Shown: positions 46,627 to 58,689, numbered from the stretch's first letter. The stretch is DNA of 64,000 nucleotides from Membranipora membranacea (GCA_914767715.1 OU612073.1:2914001-2978000), one strand, 5' to 3'. Made by a program: numbers and translations. The notes: generated by a model not told the origin, from the sequence alone.

Positions 46627-49600
46627 TTAGGGCACGCTTCTCATCTGGTGGTTGTTTAACGAGATGTCTGAAAGTTGAGAGGCTGTACTGAAGCGTCTTG
46701 AATGGAACAGGCTTTCACCTTGTAGATCTCTGGGCAGCTTCAGCGTCTTCCTCTTTATGATGACGATTACAATAATCAGAATGATAAGAAGCAGCGAAAC
46801 AGCTGCAACCGAGGGACCAACAATGGTCGCTAGCTCTACAACAGGAAAGAGTCAATAAGTACCTTGCAAAAAAGTAAAAAAAAAACAAAATTTCAGAATA
46901 ATTCTCTATGCATGTTTGTGACATTTCATTGTTTGTTTCTGATAAAGACAGGTAATGAAAGATTAACCAACATGGGAATATATTAGCAGGAGATTCATGT
47001 TGAGTGCACATCAATAAATGACCATGACAACATTAGTATCATGCGGCTTGAGCTAGGAATTTACAACAGTTCCGTTTCCCTACAAACTTATGACCAAACT
47101 CCCTATGCATTTGCATCCCATAACAATTCAAATTTAAAGTATTTGGAAGGTAGAGGCTTGATTGCTCTGCTCTCGAGTTCCGTGGAAAACCAACGACTGA
47201 TCAAAGTCATTTATAGTTGGCACGTGCCTAGCTCAATTAAAATCTAATTTGACACAAATTACTAGTACTTCCACCTATGCTTAATTGACAGTGAATCTCC
47301 TGGCATACGTCTGTTGACGCAACATGAAGCGACTAGTGGTTATGCATTGAGGATATCACAGAGACCGTGATATCTGGTTACAAAACATGCAACCAAAACA
47401 AGGGGGCCACGTTGTATTTTCAACGTTCAACACTATCATCCAGGCTGGTCAAACTATTTGAGCTATCCCCTACTTCCATACTAACGACTTATCGATTAAA
47501 GCAACAAAGCCAGCATGCAAAGGTTTAATTTCTCTGACGTTGCACTAATAAATTCCTCAACAACCACAAACCTGATTTTGCCATTTTGGTAAAGGAATAG
47601 TAAACCCCAAATCTTGATCAGTAAACATTCTATACATCCTATTTGAACATGATATTGAAACTTGTGATGTGATGTGACGTGAGATGATGCGATGTGTGGT
47701 GACGTGATATATTTTTAACTCCATCCTATGTTTTGTGACTTTAATAACTGAAAAGACTCACGGGTAGCTGTGATCGGATGCGAGTTAACTGGATTCTCGG
47801 TGCCTGGTTGGTACCCATCTATGTTTCCCTTTCTTGGACCGATCCCGTTATAATGATTACGGCGAGATTCTGTTGTGTATGCTCCTGGTCGATCCTCTGG
47901 TGGTGTCGTTGTCTCCACATGGCCGTGAGTGACTGAAATCCAGAACCAATAGTCTCAGGACATGAAAAACGACAGAAAATATGTGGACAATTGCGTTTTT
48001 GCACCTTTACTTTATGATACTAATCTCTTTTTTCACTAAGCAAAATTGGGGACTTCAAAGTATTATTTGAAGGGAATATTCGCTATGGACGTTGGGTCTA
48101 GCGCTTTTATAAAAATGAACAACCCATCCCTGACACTCGTCTTCATGATCAGTAGCAACAGCCACAGGAGCCGTACCCAAGCTTTGTACGGGTTTTAACA
48201 CATCAGAAATATGAAACCACTAAACTAGTTAGTATTATGCATACTGTATGACGATAAGGGGGAATTATATGCGATTAGCACCGTTGGTTCTTCAACTGGA
48301 TATCGTAGTTAAGCAGCAACGCAATGCAAAAAAAAGAAATTACATCATCATACTTTAATGTTTGTTATCCTGACTGGGATGAGAAGTTCAAAACAGAAAT
48401 AAATCAGATAGCTCAATAACCGGGCGTGGCTTGTTTTTATTAGCTGCTTTATCCCTACGGCGTGTGAGTCAATATTGATATTGAAGTTTTAAAGCGTTAG
48501 CAACAATAAAAAAAAGTGCAGACTTCTTTTCTCAGCCAAAGTTGTGGCAAGCCGTGTCATCTCAAATTTGGAAACCGCAAATGATGTGCAACTAACATTC
48601 TTAACACATCCCACCCAAGTTCAGCTCACGTTCAAACAGCTTTGTGGTCTTATTAAAATTAAATTAAGAGAAAGATTCTCTTTATTCCAGGGGAGAATAT
48701 CAACTAATCCATGCCAGTGTCTGACAAGATGTACTTACGTCACTAGAACTTGACCGATATTAAAGCTGCACGCTTATCACCGATAGAGTGCTCTGCTTCA
48801 AGCTCATAGAATCGAGAGTCATTTGACTTTTGCTACCTAAGCCTTACCTCAGTAGTAAGTTGTAGTCAAACATTACCTGAGTAGTGAGTTGTTTAAGTTA
48901 AACTTAACGTATGTTTATGAGCTGTGTTAGTTGAACCTTACCTATATTATGAGTTGTTGTAGCGATGGGTTGATTGGTAGGTTCAATGATCATGGAAGGT
49001 ACATATCCAGGTGGGGGAGGTGGTGGTGGAGGCAGTTCTGTCGGCTCCACTATCATAGTAGGTACGGGACGAGGTGGCGGAGGCGGGGGCGAAGGAGTCC
49101 CAATATCTCCTCCCTCATACTCCTCGTGTATGTGGTGACCTGTACAATAAAGTAAGAAAGTTTGAGAGGATTTCAGTGTGTAATATAACCTGGCGAAGGA
49201 AGTCTGGGAACGAAGAAGATTAAACTCTCATTACATATTATAGATAGATATTATAGATACCTTTCGAAATCCGTATGTGAAGGTATCAGGTTAATGCTGG
49301 ACAGAAAACTTGTTCAGATTATTATTTGTAAAGGCATGATTCCCACATGTGACTTACTAAAACCAGCACCTACAGTGAGGCGACGCCCAACAAAACCTCA
49401 ACATCTTTAGAAAATGCGGTGCAGGATTGCAATTTTTTGATTTGACAGATTAAGACAATGATAACCTCGACTGCCCAGTCTGTTTTGATTAGGGGTGGAG
49501 CTGTTAGCGCTTGGTGTGGGCACCATTCAGCACTTGTGCCTCTGATCGCAAGTGAATGTGGGCACAGTAACTAGCCATAAATAATAAAAACACACACTAG

Positions 49601-52600
49601 CTCTAAACAGTAATTTATTGACACAAGATCACACTGATACCGACTAATGCGCACCAGTTTCATCAATTCACTTGTTCTCTGAAACTAGTTTTAATGTTTA
49701 TTGGAAGTCTAACAATCGCCCTAACTTGCATAGTCTATACGGTTTCAGTGAAAATGGAAAGGCCCTTCCTGTGTCATGAAAGGTATCCCATCGATAAATG
49801 CACGTTTTTTCTCGTATTTCAATCCTTATATCTGCTCTGTAAAGGTTATCACATTTAAAAGAAATACCATTATTGTGGACGCCTGCACCAGGACATAGTG
49901 CCATCTTGAGCTGATGAATGGAGACTAAAAATAGCACAAAATTACCATGTTTTGGCAGGCTGTTAAAAATTATGATTTATTTATATCAATTATCAAGCAG
50001 GGCGCCTTGTAATACTGCTCTGGGCCAAGTTAATTAAGGAAAACCATCTGCATTAATCTCTTTCCCTTGATTGACAAATATGTCAATATATTTATTGTCG
50101 CCAGAGCTAATCCGATTTCAATCTAGCCCAAAATACCAAGAGACCATGCTGAGGAAGGGGTCTGTCATGGCAAAATCTAAACAAGTTCTCTGATAATTAA
50201 AGAAACAGTTAATGATTGCTACCAAATTAACAGCCAGGGACTGTCATGGCTATTTTCAAACAGGATGTTTGTCATATAAATAAAAGGTTTATGTTTGTTC
50301 ACAAGTAGTCATCAGCGATTAACCAGGTTATTTATAGCATTGTTAATGATGTTGTTGGTTTTTCAAATTAGATGGAAGTATTCCTGGGATTTGACAGCAA
50401 AATGACAGTCATGGCTAACTCAATCCATTTTGGATTTAGAGCTGTTCGTGTTTTCCAGACAACAAAGCACTCAGTAGTCCGGTAATCCTATTTGAACGAT
50501 CCTATCCCAAATCCCTCGATTACATTACAGAGACATGGGATAATGGGAGGCGACATTAAAAATCATATGTCATTTCATATGATTTTTAATCTGATTGTCA
50601 TTACATGAAGATAATCTGATGTCATTACATGCCTTAGGGTGTGTTCTGTCGCTTGGCTTCTACCTTGGGAGGGTAGCTCAGAAGATATCAGGTAGCATGA
50701 TGGGAGTGAAATTTATGTTGACATTAATCTCAGCTGAATGTATTAGAGATTATTGCCATTAAGAGAGCATTGTCCTGGGCGGAGATTTAGAAAGTATCAT
50801 GGGTTTACTTGTCATCAAAATGTAAATAAGTCATAGATATGTCATCAACAAAACTCAATCCTTCCCTATATTATGGGTGTGCTGAGCGATGTGTTTCAAA
50901 TAGTTACCAGTGGACCATGTAGCTCGATGATGGGGGCAAGAACAGAATCTTGCATGTCTGCCTTGCATATTTCTGAAGAGCCAAGAATAGGAAAGTCCCC
51001 ACACCCTTCCCTTCTTTTAGGAAGTGATTGAGATGACTCACTCAACTTGTCAGTAAACTGGAGAGAGATAAATGTTGAGTATGTAAGGATGTCTTGTGAG
51101 TTTGCATTTTGCTTTTTTTGCCCAGTTGTATTATATTACGACAGGGAGTAAACTAGGTTCCCTGAAGGAATAGATATTAGCTAGCACCAAGTTCCACCAG
51201 CTAAGATGATAGTTTAAATTAACTAAAAGAAGTTCAGTAAATATTAGCTTGCAATAAAATTCACTACATTAAGCTTTCGAAATAGAGGTAAACTTACCTG
51301 AGCATGTGTAGAGAAGATGTATGGCTACTATTTCTGGTCGTTCATTGTTTGCAGCACATGGGAACGTTATATTATTACTGAGTAGTTGTGTCTGATTAAA
51401 TCTGTATACAGCTGTGTTCATGTCGCCATCAAAACTACAACCGTCACCCTCTACGTTATCCTCATTCAGACAGCTATCAATAGAAGTCCACAGGTCTGGA
51501 ATCTAAGAACAGTAAAGGAAAAGATGACACTCAGCTTGTATACCCTGTTTTGTTCTGAACAGCTTATAGGAACTTGCTTATTATTATTGCGCTTGCATGT
51601 TCCAGATCCACTGTCTAGTATTTTTTTCTTCTTTTATAATGACTGAAATTTACCTTTGCATAGACGAATTAATTAATATTTGGCATATCCGTCGAAAGGA
51701 CTGGACTGTTATTCAGGTGTCCACGAGGAGCACACGGACCCACCTAAATCAAGTAAATGAGATTTGAACGGTTGCTATACATGACTCGTCAATTGTGTTT
51801 CTTAGGCAGACAATAGATACGAGTTTCAACCAGCCGTTATTTCTGTGCATATTAAAAAAAAATCACCTCTAATATTGGTATTGACCCTAGACCCTTGGTC
51901 CTTGTGGGGTGTGGTTGAGCATTGCATACCACCAACAGCAACCGTCAATCAGGACAGAAAAAGTTGAGACATGGAATTGGTTTTATTCAACACAACAAAA
52001 TGATTTATTGGAGAAAAAGAATATGAATAAATTGTCATTGCACTTATAGAAGATCCCTGTTAATCTGAGGCCATGATCTCCTTGATCCCACACCCTCCCA
52101 CACAAGACCCATCACAGTCTTCTCCGGGAATTATCCACACTCTTCCAGACCCATCAAAGTGTCCAGGAATGGTATTAATAAGGAAACCTTTGGACAAGTT
52201 GTGGAGTGAAATGGCAAGAGCTCGAATTCCTGGAGATCTATAGAGACCGTATAATCAACCCAGAATAAAGCAATCCAAAGACATACAGCTGATGTGATTC
52301 TGTTTGAGGTTATGAGACAATAATCAAGGTAATAGCAGAAAAGTGCACTTGTAACAATAGGAATGTAGCTGATCTGAGCTGAGTTGTTTTGTAATCAATC
52401 TGGGTGGAACTGTAACCAGGAACATCAACATTAATTTCAAAGCAACTTTATAGCTACGATATACCAGTGGGAGGTACGCTGTACCATGGTGACCCAGTCA
52501 CCTGAAACCATTACACCTCACAGATCATAGATGTCACATTTATGGGGCTATAGTAGCAGTTTAAATCTTGTTTTCACACTTCTCTTCTCGCAACAAGCAC

Positions 52601-54942
52601 CACATTTCATCCAAAATAAAAATACTCTCACCTATTATACACCTTTATAACATCTAGGCGTTACCATATTTCAGCACACTGAACTCCATTATAGTGTGAT
52701 TTATAAATATACAACTCTTTAACACCACACAATCCCAATATAGTAGCAACCGCAAAGGAGGTCACAAGGTCAGCTTCAGAGGATTTTGGAAGAAAGTCGC
52801 CTTCAACATCAACAGAGAAAGTCTTACTACTGGTTTCGATTGTGATTTTATTGTTGCTTGGTAACATTTATTTGCTGTAGTATTGCTCTTTGGCTTTTGC
52901 CAAGAATTTCATGTTCTTGTTTCTTATAAGGTCACTTGACAGCGTATCAGATATTAAAAAAATTCCAACTTCTTAAACTAAAGAACACCCACCCAACATC
53001 AAAGTAGGTAGACAATACTACGCAGAACAGCGATGTTGCATTAAGAATTTCACAGTCTATGTGAGTTGATTATCCTCATTAATTTCGAGAGTTATGTCAG
53101 CATGGGTCATTGACATCAAAGCATCCATTGACATCAACTTCACCAGTTAAGGTAGCACTAGTACAGCTATAGAAATGTGTAATTTGATGAATTGCCCTGT
53201 GTCTGTGATGAAATATTGCCACATTGCAGCAAAAATGCAAAATATGTCTGTAATATACATATACATTCTATAAATAATGATGATTTGTCTTACTGAACTC
53301 ATTGTTAATGAAAACGGTATGGTTAATGAACCGATATATTATTGGCTTCAACCGGATGCTAGCAAAATATTTGGGTGAGGCTGCAGCAACTTCATTCCCT
53401 TCTGGTTAGCCTTTGCGGTTCATACCATACCGACTTGATTGTTTAACTACCATCAGTTTTCTATCAGTTATCTGCATATTTCATACCAGTTATTGACCAA
53501 TTATCTGCCAATAATCTACCAGTCATCTACCAAATTTCTACCAGTTTTCTACCAGTTTTCTACCAGTTTACTGTGTGTTGTATATCACTAATGTACCAGT
53601 AATCTACCTATTGTTTACCAATTCTTCTACCAATAATCTACCAGTCTTCTACCAAATTTCTACCAGTATTCAACCAGTCATCTACTGGATATCTAATGTT
53701 TAACCTCCAGTCAGTTAAGTTATCTGCTTATTCTTGTAATTCATATTTTAGATCAGGAAATACCATTGTGGTCCTGCATTCAGGATGTTGGCCTGGGCTG
53801 TTGTTCATCCTTCAGCCATTGCAGCTTCAGAACTGTAGAGTTCATAAAGATTATAATGATACGCCAAGTGATAATCTGGATTATGTCTTTAGAAAACACC
53901 ATTGAGCAATCAGTTAACACTCAATATTGAGATATGTTATAGCATTGATCAGACGGAACAACTTGATCGAACAGTCTGGCATGATATTAGAACTTTGCCA
54001 GGCCCAGCTTAACAGCTGGCTCAATAGCACAGTGGGTATAAAAAAAAAAGCAGAGAACGGAAAAGTCTGCAATTTTGTTGCATCAGAAAGCGATTTAGTA
54101 ATTTATGACTTTGAGAAGGCAGTTAAATAATGTACTGGTCCTTCATGGGATTAACGGTATATTAGGCAAAACTTCTTAGTAAAAAGGTATAACTCATTTA
54201 TGACAATGTATTTCATCAACTTGCCCTTTGAAAGAGCATTCACCGATTTGTCCTACTTAACTCAACCTGATCACTTTTTGCAGGCATGTGTCAAAATCTT
54301 CAAAAGCCTGAGCAGCTCAACGGATATTTCAACATTTCAATCTCAATTTTCAGACAGACAGATTCCAGAAAAATATACCATCTAACAATCAAACATTCAT
54401 CAAGCAACCAGCTACCCATCACACAGCTATACCAGTCACTTGATTACTAACCTCTGAGTTGAGGAGTGAGATACCACAGCCATGAGCCATCCCAGGGTGC
54501 ACTTCGACTGTAAGCGAGTCCCATAACATCTTTTTATTTTGATGAATACACGAAAACCTGCTGCGGTAATAGTGGAACGGAGGGGTACTATTGTGAAAAG
54601 AACCATACTCATCAGCGTTGATAGATACTGAAAAAGAGGAGAGCAAATCACAAAATAAGAAAAAATGTTGAACCAGATAACTATAAGAGATTACAAAAAA
54701 AACATCATCAAATCTAATCCCAATCAATTTGCCATAGTTGTGTCATTGGTCAAGTTTACAGAGCATGTTATTAATCTAGTGTCTTTACTCCGACAGCACA
54801 GAAGGTCACAAACTTTGATCAAAGTTCTCAGATGATAGACACCCAGCTCATAACATCCTGAGCTAACTACAGTTTTATTAAGCCATGATAACTTACCAAA
54901 TAACCAAATTGATATACAGATGGTAGTGATTGATAAATCCAT
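46627..54942 (-). CDS. Gene B: spliced single-pass receptor-like protein (7 exons, 317 aa)
   Basis: Exons on the minus strand: 54,942-54,897; 54,627-54,452; 51,502-51,298; 49,139-48,942; 47,932-47,762; 46,835-46,719; 46,667-46,627. All introns are GT-AG, with good donors such as GTAAGT and GTGAGT. Phases agree throughout (1, 0, 1, 1, 1, 1) and the total is 954 bp with one terminal TAA. The start ATG has A at -3 and G at +4. Exon 1 encodes a signal peptide (MDLSITTICISIWLF). Exons 2-3 form an ectodomain of about 125 residues with six Cys; it begins VSINADEYGS and ends NNITFPCAANNERPEIVAIH then LLYTC. That resembles the edges of a SUEL/galactose-binding lectin domain (I-A-YG ... F-DPC ... YLEV-Y-C), but the match is weak. 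Exons 4-5 are a Pro/Thr stalk with two PPPPPP runs and repeated VPTMIVEPT / VPSMIIEPT. Exon 6 is the membrane helix (VAAVSLLLIILIIVIVII) followed by KRK. The tail is about 20 residues. Expected at the cell surface; its ligand is unknown. Confidence 0.78.
47645..47712. repeat. Degenerate TGATG/TGACGTG low-complexity repeat
   Basis: Repeated GTGATGTGATGTGACGTGAG-type units lie just below the 47,762-47,932 stalk exon, inside the gene B intron. No function is evident. Confidence 0.6.
48842..48957 (-). repeat. Three copies of a splice-donor-containing 22-bp motif
   Basis: On the minus strand, ACAACTCATAATATAGGTAAGG (48,957-48,936) contains the real donor of the gene B stalk exon. Two further copies follow in the intron: ACAACTCACTACTCAGGTAATG (48,892-48,871) and ACAACTTACTACTGAGGTAAGG (48,863-48,842). 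Each ends in AG|GTAA. Extending the exon to either copy meets an in-frame stop about 13 codons on, so their use would truncate the protein before the membrane helix. Confidence 0.65.
49614..49619 (-). promoter_or_regulatory. Poly(A) signal for the alternative terminal exon
   Basis: AATAAA on the minus strand, about 80 bp after the stop of the 49,698-49,924 exon, at a spacing normal for a short 3' UTR. Confidence 0.6.
49698..49924 (-). CDS. Candidate alternative last exon of gene B (secreted form)
   Basis: A good acceptor (CTATTTTTAG) at 49,926-49,925 opens a frame in phase 1, the same phase that leaves gene B exons 1 and 3. It encodes about 75 residues (SIHQLKMALCPGAGVHNNG ... CIYRWDTFHDTG ... 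LGRLLDFQ) with four Cys, then TAA and an AATAAA. Spliced after exon 3 in place of the stalk exons, it would give a signal peptide plus ectodomain with no membrane segment, a soluble product. Because its first residues (SIHQ) recall the start of exon 2 (SINA), it could instead be exon 2 of a lost or unannotated paralogue. I found no second signal-peptide exon to support that. Confidence 0.5.
49927..51297. other. Gene B intron sequence
   Basis: About 1.4 kb without coding signal except the small palindrome at 50,555-50,590. Confidence 0.6.
50555..50590. repeat. Perfect 15-bp inverted repeat
   Basis: ATTAAAAATCATATG (50,555-50,569) and its exact reverse complement (50,576-50,590) flank a 6-base loop. 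Just after it, two near-copies of TCTGATGTCATTACATG lie in tandem (about 50,591-50,630). Confidence 0.85.
52661..52867 (-). CDS. Doubtful small ORF (68 aa) within the gene B intron
   Basis: ATG at 52,867, TAA at 52,661. The composition is protein-like (KITIETSSKTFSVDVEGDF, then a hydrophobic VTSFAVATILGLCGV), but there is no recognised family, no clear splice sites and no poly(A) signal. It could be chance or a small retrocopy. Confidence 0.25.
   Translation of the reverse strand: MLPSNNKITIETSSKTFSVDVEGDFLPKSSEADLVTSFAVATILGLCGVKELYIYKSHYNGVQCAEIW
53448..53690. repeat. Degenerate 11-bp minisatellite (TCTACCAGTTT)n
   Basis: About 20 imperfect units of an 11-bp motif (CTACCAGTTTT, CTACCAAATTT, CTACCAGTCAT). 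They are best preserved at about 53,515-53,570 and 53,625-53,690. Confidence 0.85.
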
Positions 54943-55020
54943 AATGATTGTGGGATTGCAAATTGTTAATTTCTCTTAGGTATAAAAGTATAAGTTGAAA
55001 CAGCACTGTCTTTGTAGTGA
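54943..55020 (-). promoter_or_regulatory. 5' flank and likely promoter region of gene B
   Basis: The 80 bp before the ATG are AT-rich. A TATAAAAG sits at 54,981-54,988 on the opposite strand, and the gene strand reads ACTTTTATACC there. No firm core-promoter element can be named. Confidence 0.3.
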
Positions 55021-55419
55021 GTAAAGATTCAGGACGGTCACGTCAGCATTCAGTGGCCAAGCTTTTTGGCTGTTGCATTTTATTCTTATCCTTATAATCT
55101 TCCAAAGAGAGATTAGTCTTTCTCTATTTCAGCAGATCAGCATGTGGCATAAACTATTCAAATCTTCAGCTGAAAACCACCAGAGATCGTATCTGCTCTG
55201 CGTATTCTGTGTACCAGTTTCTTCGCCGAACTGTACTAGATTCCTCTTCCTCTCTTGCTGGCAATTAAAAACCAAGTCTACACAGACAACATAGCCAGAC
55301 CACACATATATGAACATCATAAACTGGTTACCATGGCAATCAGCAGTCCGCAATCAGCTTTCACCACAAATATACAGAATGCAGTTATTGAGCCAGAAAA
55401 AGTTAAGACTGGTACTCAC

Positions 55420-56399
55420 ACTAGATAAAGTGTCCTGAGATTTTTTATGACATAAACTACATGTAACCCTCTTCAGAACCACGCTTGTTATGAGCCACCT
55501 AGTTACAGCTGTGCTGAAGGTAAAGAAAGACATTGTGCTTCTGTCATGCATGTGAAAAATGTTTTTTTATTTTATAATCATTTTTTGCATATCAAATGTT
55601 TAAAAGATACATGTACCACTTTGTGCAATCTTACCACAGTGGTCATATCTCGCATAAGATCAAAAAAATCTAATCTTATCAGTTTATTCCTCCCCTTCTA
55701 GTCTGCAGCAGGCACAGGTCAACACCACCTGGTGTAGCTTTGAAAGAGAAAGAAATAAAAACACCCAGAGTTATTTTTACACACTGTTTTGCCACAAAGT
55801 ATTCTGCTGAGGTCAACATAGTACTTTGGCTTAGTAGCTTTTTGCAGCTCAAATGTTGGATCTCTTGGGCATGCGATCACCGTCGACACACCCATATTTC
55901 AAATTGTAGACATTCAATGACAAGATCGAAGGGGGAAGGAAAAAGATTTTGGGGCACACACCTTTCACAACTCATTCTCATTTCCAAAATTAATCAGTGG
56001 GTATAAACGTCAAATCTTTGTTGAGAGGTAGATTAGAGAACATCAAATAAAGTTTCGATCCAACCCGTACATGTTTATAGTCATGATACCCTGTGCATCA
56101 TTACTGCCGATCTCCATTCTTGTTATGCTACTGTCCTGGTATACAAGAGTAGTCACGCCCTACCTGAAACAGCCAGTAACCACGACAGGAATCAAAACCT
56201 GAGAACTGCTTGTCACAGTTTGGGTCTTTTCACCGTGCGATGGACGGAGAAAATATCGGATACCAGGTTCACATAAAGTGGTAACTGGGCCATCAGGATC
56301 AGAGGATGGTATTTTGAGAAACATCATGTGCTTTTCACCAAAGGTGAGAACAACCGACACCATATTGTGTCTGTTCAAAGCCACATAAATTTCAGATGT
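55420..56399 (-). CDS. Gene C fragment: two phase-matched exons
   Basis: Exon 56,399-56,164 lies between an acceptor (GTTTTTTAG) and donor CAG|GTAGGG. It is open only in phase 0 and encodes 78 residues (TSEIYVALNRHNMVSVVLTF ... GPVTTLCEPGIRYFLRPSHG ... VLIPVVVTGCF), ending in phase 2. Exon 55,513-55,420 follows a long pyrimidine acceptor (CTTTCTTTACCTTCAG). It completes the codon in phase and reads STAVTRWLITSVVLKRVTC ... KKSQDTLSS to a donor GTGAGT in phase 0. The next acceptor (TGTCTGTGTAG near 55,278) would add only about 13 residues before a stop. No first exon was found upstream. The family is not recognised. The phase-0 entry matches the second ectodomain exons of genes A and B, so this may be a third, possibly decayed, member of the cluster. 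Confidence 0.45.
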
Positions 56400-58689
56400 C
56401 TAAAAAACTAGGTCTTTTGAGTACTTAAGATATTTATAGGGTAATTGCAGAACCTTGAGATACCTATAACTATACCGCGAAGTGGCAAAAAAATAGGAAA
56501 AAAAGCCCCAGGAATTTGATGAAAAGAAGTTCAAGGCCCCAGAGATTGTACACAAATTTTTAACATAAATTCTGTTTCCATTATATTGTACTGAATGCTG
56601 TCTGTGCAGTGTGGTTAATAAGTGATGGTTATGTGAGATCTTGGCTGTAGTTGCGATGATATTTCCTTGTCACATTTCATACCTCAGAAACCTCTGCAAG
56701 ATGTAACACAGTCACCTAACTCTGCTCTACCCTTGAGGTGATGATGGCTCTCTTTTAATTTTCTTGAATTGAGCTGTTTGTGTTTCTAAAACTGCAATGA
56801 GCAAGATTTAACGGCCAAAATTGTGAAATTGAAAGGTAATCATAGAACAGAGTCAGCATTCTGTAAAGTGCTGCTATCGATAAACCAGGTGTTGAACAGC
56901 AAATACAAAAATTTAAAGTTCAAAGCTCCAGTTTTTCTTTGTTTTCTGCCCTTATATTGTTTCTTGGAAATTTTCCGTTTATTTAGGGTATATTTCGAAC
57001 GGTAGCTGTTCACACACCCACTACAAATCTCTTGAGAACTCCCAGGTTTCTGTTTCCCAGCTCCTGCTCTCCACTGGAATCCCAGGAATTCTTTGATCTC
57101 AGCCAGACCAATCATGCTTGCCCACCATATCTGTCATAATACAAGAGGAAGACTGAAACATTGACCATTGAAAAGCCAACATCAGTGATGAATCGGCTTC
57201 CTTTTCTCTGATGTCGACACAGCCAGCAGCCAATTTTGTAAAAATAACAATAATCGATAATTCTTGAAATATTTCAGCGTTAATCCTACTTGATCTGTGT
57301 AATCACCAGCCCTTACTTAGAATGTTGAAACTGAAAGATGTAAACAACCAACGCACATTAATCAATAGCAATTAATTAACAAAGTAAAACATCTTTTTGA
57401 GTGCACTGAGGCGAAATTATTCATAATCCCCAAGGCCATAAAATAAGTGGTGGATATCAACCCCTCGGGCTCAGGGCGGAGGGTACATCCTTCTCCCCTC
57501 TTGTCTCGTTTACAACATAAGTTCAATATTTTGCTGGTTTTGCAATCATATTTATTAAAACAACCATACATGAGCAACTACCAGGTATCATGATAAAATC
57601 GAATTCAAAGTTGAGAACAGTTCACCAAAACCCATGCACCAAAACCCCTACCCATTCCCAACTCCTATCCAGCACTTACGCCTACAGTCCCCCTCTTTAT
57701 GTTAACATGACGTAACTTGTTGTTAAGACAGTTATTCTTAACATCCAACCTCTGCAGAAGGTCCGGGAAGGACTTCAAGTTCGGTACAATCACCCTAAGG
57801 TTGACCCCAAGGTTGCAATGGCCAAGGTTAACCAGGTCTACCTTCTAACTAGACTTTTGGTTAACCTTTAGGACAGGTAGAAAATCAGTTAATGCGTTGT
57901 TGTCGGATTAGAACAACGAATAGTAATCAATAATTAAGGTTATGGTGTCATAATGAGTTCGTTTTCTCCCACTCAATTGATGACCTCCGCACTTAATGAC
58001 CGTTGCATGATCATAACTCTGGAGTAGGTGTTGGGGTACTCAGTTGATGGTATGCATGCACATTATATTATATATTCTGTACTGCATATTATACTTATTG
58101 TATATATACCATGGAATGCTGCTAATAAAGAAATAAATTACAATACATCAGCCTGAAATCTTGGGGGGTCTCTCAATTAAAAACAGTCAAGATGGCATTT
58201 ATTGCAAATTGTAATCTGATTGCTCACGCAGTGAGTGAGTGAGACCTGCTAGGCTCTTGCTCACAAATTGCTCAGCCATTGGTGGAACTGTATAGGTTAT
58301 GAGTGAGCAATTTTGGAACAAATTTGTCTAATCGAAAGACGGAGTGAGCGATAATATGGAGCGATGTGATAGTGATAGTTTAAATTAGTAAAGCATTGCT
58401 CATTCTAATTGTATTAAAAGAACCCCAGTATCTTACAAGGGAAGATTTAAAAAATATTCCCAATAAATAACATTAGAAGCATACCCTCATAGCATAGCTA
58501 GTAAAATAACAATTAGCTAGGGAATGATTAGCTTGTTTTGGGGTGACTTATTATGGCTTGAATTTAAGCTAGCACCAATTTTCTCTAGCTTCAGTGGGAT
58601 CTGGACTGATCTGGCCACAAATTTCACTGTTTCAAGCCTTTGTGAAGCGGTGAAATGTTCCTTCTACAAATATTTTATATATATCACAA
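56400..58689. other. Intergenic or gene C intron, nothing firm
   Basis: No convincing exon or transposon. A GC-rich patch (CCCTCGGGCTCAGGGCGGAG, about 57,462-57,482) and GTGAG/TGCTCAC short inverted repeats (58,218-58,345) are the only visible structure. Confidence 0.5.

Larger units (their letters stand above)
51503..54451. other. Large gene B intron between ectodomain exons
   Basis: A 2.9-kb intron. It holds the minisatellite at 53.45-53.69 kb and one doubtful minus-strand small ORF (52,661-52,867). Nothing else was recognised. Confidence 0.6.

Noticed and set aside
46719-47014. A 99-residue minus-strand ORF at 46,715-47,014
   Set aside because: It is a shifted frame over the true gene B membrane exon, which has proper splice sites in another frame.
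48931-49155. Plus-strand ORF rich in Gly/Arg/Trp
   Set aside because: It is the reverse of the Pro-rich stalk exon of gene B.
57440-57500. GC-rich patch with CCCTC/GAGGG arms as a mobile element
   Set aside because: The arms are only five bases and no second copy is in the window.
58218-58345. GTGAG/TGCTCAC inverted repeats as a MITE
   Set aside because: The arms are short, interrupted and partly simple (GTGA)n sequence, with no borders.
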